DNA of 35,895 nt from Spirochaetales bacterium (GTDB lineage: Bacteria > Spirochaetota > Spirochaetia > DSM-2461). Under the pieces are notes generated by a model. The model made no database searches. It had not been told where the DNA came from and saw nothing but the letters and a program-made list of their open reading frames with translations. The position numbers were made by a program, and so were the translations under genes. Below are positions 35,201 through 35,895 of this stretch, piece by piece; the stretch's first letter is position 1; the number at the start of each line of letters is the position of its first letter. The stretch covers positions 1 through 35,895 of the forward strand of contig JAKSCK010000033.1 in NCBI GenBank assembly GCA_022360655.1, written 5' to 3'.

Positions 35201-35895
35201 CTTTATTGGGGAAAACAGCGTTTAGTAACTCGATTAAGTTATGATGATGATGCCTCTTATGGATTTGAAGATGTCCATACCTTCTACCATCATCCCGATC
35301 ATCTTGGCTCCATTTCATTGAGCACGAATTCTCAGGGGCAAACTCATGAGCGTCTTCAATATACGGCTTATGGAAAAACATGGATTGAAGTCATTGGAGA
35401 AGATGCACCCAACCACCGTACATTCATTCATCATCGTTATTCAGGAAAAGAATTGGATGAAGAAACAGGTTTGTATTTTTATGGGGCCCGATATTATGAC
35501 CCCTTGCAAGCACGATGGTTGAGTCCTGATCCATCGGGGTTTGAACTGGCCAATCCCATGGATGAAAACGGGCAAATAAAAAACAACTACTCTTTTCAGG
35601 AAGCTCAGAATTGGTACAGCTATGTGGCACAAAATCCGTTTCGTTACATTGATGAAACGGGTGAGAAGCTTGTTGGAGTCACTGTCCTCATCCGTCAGTC
35701 TGATACACGATGGGCTGATTGGTTTATGGGAAAATTTAAAACCTATGATAAAGCTCATGAAGTAACACCAAATATTATTGGTGCTTGGGGGTGTAAGCTC
35801 AGTGCCGCGGTTTCCATTGGAGCATCCATTGTGGCCAATCGCTCTCCAGGGTTCCGAAGTCCAGACTTTGATGGAGCCTCTTTGGCAATGAAAGC
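26207..35895 (+). CDS. Giant SpvB / FG-GAP / RHS-repeat polymorphic-toxin-like protein, 3' end outside window
   Basis: One frame open without a stop for 3229 codons to the window edge. Domain order: signal peptide (about residues 1-29, ending VITA); a ZU5-like beta region (50-190, LRICVPPGAVKKTTMITISA); a SpvB-type domain (about 205-420, RFSLPLRLPPGRGDSPLSLS, GLGFSLG, LLDGQELV); FG-GAP/VCBS Ca-binding loops at 604 (DLNGDGLPD), 684 (DLNGDGFLD), 1612, 1717, 1822 (DFTGDGLPD) and 1970 (DITGDGLPD); YD/RHS repeats from about 2170 (YDYDESGNLIQRTDENL, YEYDGLNRLVHIQYP); and the RHS core end near 3027-3110 (HHPDHLGSIS, GLYFYGARYYDPLQARWLSP). A variable C-terminal tip begins near residue 3152. This is the TcB/TcC- or SpvB-RHS plan, in which the shell encloses a toxin tip. 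The gene starts by ATGA overlap with the lipoprotein gene and sits in the type II secretion run. Confidence 0.93.
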   Translation, partial: MKNFFYQIISVFLCEMLLFSPVITATPHSYVYSEEKVYREESSRPDSKQKILLSGPVTPDGGGRLGTGRLRICVPPGAVKKTTMITISALPTAPSLGDGRQNRTEGAVAYRFSPPGMEFLQPVSITLPYSEKLNDDEQALHNLRTMYHDPEQGFWFELERVQLDQSACTITSLTTHFTDIVNSTLSLPESPPPSLVNINSIKQIDEVRGDEGIPGINGLQPSWDGQARFSLPLRLPPGRGDSPLSLSLNYCSNGGNSEMGLGFSLGPSFLRLDTRFGVPTYDGNDPILLDGQELVFHSEQNGARVFYRRQEGDFSRIRWFNAPAGWWDVTDRNGTRRIYGMEGDWNGPCRKDGDAGSSAGAFSWALSRVEDRNGNTVDYHWEYSLDDQVLLLHSIAYSGRNGRNAFEDGTVYILFHYNLTGHVKGTKESALLGLGEEGTLLSAQRPDVRVDTRGGFPVYCSQRLDAVEVRIAPGFESLKGRVGNLLRRYRFDYFLDEFGRTLLRRYEEQDAMGEVFYGYDFRYHGLEHYEEGYVGFEKEQYWSFGSATEPLSLRTNQRTSQSATLYTGIEVFIPLLFWKKVIFSIGLRGSSGSHGSVTTAQLMDLNGDGLPDMTWNSLEGLSARLNTGRGFSSASPFILSGVNGPLFLGGGSQSSIGLSVGLGPISGGVTRQWNWNGLMHMPIDLNGDGFLDFWKAGEMDWGINQGNLGGGVGIIHWETPQNLPQAGETPSSGYSTEELEDFQRTYYTEEPLRKWRAWRGGEVEMSNHVQSAQNSYFADVHYPHEGKYESFRLTSTSPKDHRSVSITQGDSLYFRLGAEDCAEGESVHWNTKIQYQSIQLFENMKNVGTLLPPETLPTSQIAQFSSLLALYQPVESSDPNGPPPFYSLHPNWRHFLTKEHEQSLVHHGFWVPSLLQRKDYLDYANFVRLYSEEHSVGMAQQVDFALSWFYEASSGTYKRHGENDSELMQLWLQSLSAEQNQQLAQCFFPHGESYPLRIPSQPFSFTTSPPKINMVPKILGENDVQNLGETNASGLILLEQIDGSESLHSDSQIYWDNRNQRIIEKFNDQQRELPFQKVVDESGLVLHVQRGGLEHRYELRAFSSVLEQIPKTLFDSIVQPSLLEWTEISSQGISQLTGDEWNALIQLLDDSDDQEIFKSLYLQNPNGVYEFTGFDGLTLQEWSILRDTWQAVPLAPQSRLFRQLPGGKYPERAVLWRVAEAIEYHQFFGTSIPDLVPKMVHGEVLYLPLDAGNLLYHNSLKDFRVHSELFPYYSQIDDAYHLKSDANAVEVSRVMENCGFFVPSILNRSLVYQWDSLLPVVEGFLQEGHEIPLITPEMESRRRPLAYGDEIGLASYVYYNSNGTLTYYDAVIPTFDNENDYSIIDITLRKDDELLHLEIPEEYSLSESQQIQLQSIPQENLPGGVLGWYYGQWNGYYEDFNPEFVQESPNYDNYSPYDESLRTSSELNVTQRSTPPPPYCIGMVPNATDPEEPENPSPQIIEVGSFEQSLSPYAWIGSISEDSQTGYDSDGFPYSKTLRYASYIDGSLHHVNRRGGGQYRRIPDLKSTKSFDLLDAGVVKTTDINGGLSIPPFGANLGRNWGYSLRYAGMTDINGDAYPDFLRLPIHGGGECQLFLGSPLGFLDSRNLNLPGIGLSQSILDGYTLGASIGSSCGGASYEMRGSKVAGFLAEPSENSSISSGISFAMSQNHCTRNLQDINGDGLTDYLKRIGTEPIQVYLNEGGTFSTEAISWDIPGGWREQILPLFGRTNGLSQGLSTGNTATLSMTQSLGYSAFLGPISLTMGGGFGLSGTVDRTAFRMMDFTGDGLPDLVIKRHEDEYFLVRVNLGTRFSTKSLRLYRPTWSTEWSSQFESDLNRDLAVLRSRIGTPSIGNKPIFLPDSKPVSFSQSEHSHIANPARIEDVLEYSSGVSVQLNGYLGFSFNFFLVCLTIQPGLRGSLATTTASLMTQDITGDGLPDHILQYPGEDGLRVKPNISHAHGLLSQIRIPQGGRISLEYEFSLPTVDSPHGKWVWSGLEKASNTLGLPKISVESLIQQMQYSGARYDRIQRRFLGFAKVVIEKRDDQGHVLTRQVNQYLNHDLASRGTLSYRHNEDSQGFILSKEEWFYTWKNGVLAYGDGIRFLCLDRSQQKSYGRNTPQPQIKERVFDYDSYGQLLSLKESFPKDSALNTVLEISYTERRTNDAYIVQLPSSVKLMDHTGSILRQRAGEFDERGNLIHYAQYSNEQQKHGYWMTWDDHGNLRTLTDSRGMRLSYEYNDGAWKCYATRHHLDNSLMNEAGYSSFQSWDPGLGKIQFQRDANGSQITYRYDTHGRLVAVYSPYDESLPAISREYRIPPQTEHVDIDAPVLGCLGISLNKMNFDPKDQRMLSLVQYADGFGRPRQKAQSSRVWMDGEFQTGWNLSGLQSFNSLGQVLLTGKPEFHEGIEIPSWGNLHRPMELVYNSEGRIKQRILSDGTCTDFHYFLDDQGHQVVQTTDSLRRSQYLHTDQKGRIRRMRLENGSGQILVDNTYSYSPIGEFLSMTQGKESTPRLRISYDWTGSVQQEWSPETGLREYDYDESGNLIQRTDENLRDLGHSIAYEYDGLNRLVHIQYPTHGHAQDVHYVYGDSSSEKNTVGRLLSQTNGARTSFFSYGLLGEVTRESQEVLSLIPGRAAQGMTMVYVSDYLGRIQQLTYPDGETVVYNYDEGGRVQSLIGEREDGSQTIFLSDAGYDEDGRVVFCQMGNGTETRSEYDADRSWLVLQETRNSHGEILEKKSFQYNSVGNLIALQESHDTGSVALECLYDDHDQLKEMRKTFEYQPHGVLSWSKELLQQFDYDPDARMTHHSSLENLWPPSNENVQDQNWDYIYSQERPYQIQQIGGLHYSFDRNGNVLREASFPIKNLKSPVVLERQGAMRIANRGFGLLSHEMETSEGYERIFQWDEENRLIHVEQDSGYVHFLYDGEGNRCVKRFESGETLWFNPYWTESFHGTKNLRSKHLYWGKQRLVTRLSYDDDASYGFEDVHTFYHHPDHLGSISLSTNSQGQTHERLQYTAYGKTWIEVIGEDAPNHRTFIHHRYSGKELDEETGLYFYGARYYDPLQARWLSPDPSGFELANPMDENGQIKNNYSFQEAQNWYSYVAQNPFRYIDETGEKLVGVTVLIRQSDTRWADWFMGKFKTYDKAHEVTPNIIGAWGCKLSAAVSIGASIVANRSPGFRSPDFDGASLAMK

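Noticed and set aside
1..35895. CRISPR arrays, tRNA, rRNA, insertion sequences
   Set aside because: No regular short-spaced repeats, cloverleaf, rRNA signatures or transposase genes were found when reading the window.

Overview
The window looks like chromosomal DNA of a free-living, fermentative-type spirochaete. The main evidence is signal peptides of secreted binding proteins that end in 'AEG' followed by Ser/Glu- or Pro/Glu-rich stretches, relaxed lipoboxes, a TRAP importer, and a type II secretion system combined with many lipoproteins. I cannot assign a genus. No rRNA, tRNA, CRISPR array or insertion sequence is visible.

Layout. (1) 1-489: non-coding left edge with a duplicated ~52-bp repeat that ends in a hairpin. 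(2) 490-5196, plus strand: a TRAP transporter (dctP, dctQ, dctM) followed by a glycerophosphodiester phosphodiesterase, then a spermidine-synthase-like protein and a strong bidirectional terminator. (3) 5251-5715, minus strand: a small DUF6530-like protein. (4) 5716-6163: an intergenic region with an operator-like palindrome. (5) 6164-10997, plus strand: an unusual ABC import operon. It has a binding protein with an extra N-terminal domain, a secreted protein with three cysteine-free sulfite-oxidase-like domains, and one permease that fuses both membrane subunits; no ATPase gene is present. (6) 11016-12905, minus strand: pyruvate kinase, then a YHS-domain protein. (7) 13102 to the right edge, plus strand: one long run of touching or overlapping genes. 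It begins with a type II secretion system (gspG, I, J, K, D, E, F, L and an M/C fusion), continues with a TPR lipoprotein, a membrane-anchored TPR protein, a probable outer-membrane barrel and two more lipoproteins, and ends in a giant SpvB/FG-GAP/RHS polymorphic-toxin-like gene that is still open at the window end after 3229 codons.

How it fits together. Many junctions in region 7 are ATGA or GTGA overlaps, which suggests a single translationally coupled transcript. The giant RHS protein carries an apparent Sec signal peptide. A Sec signal plus a dedicated type II system is what export of a periplasmic intermediate through the GspD secretin would need. My main hypothesis is therefore a T2SS-RHS export locus, with the lipoproteins and the barrel as accessory surface parts.

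Two points qualify this. gspE is broken by a -1 frameshift at a T6 run just before its Walker A motif, which could be an assembly error, recoding or a real lesion. The gspI and gspJ reading frames overlap by over 100 nt.
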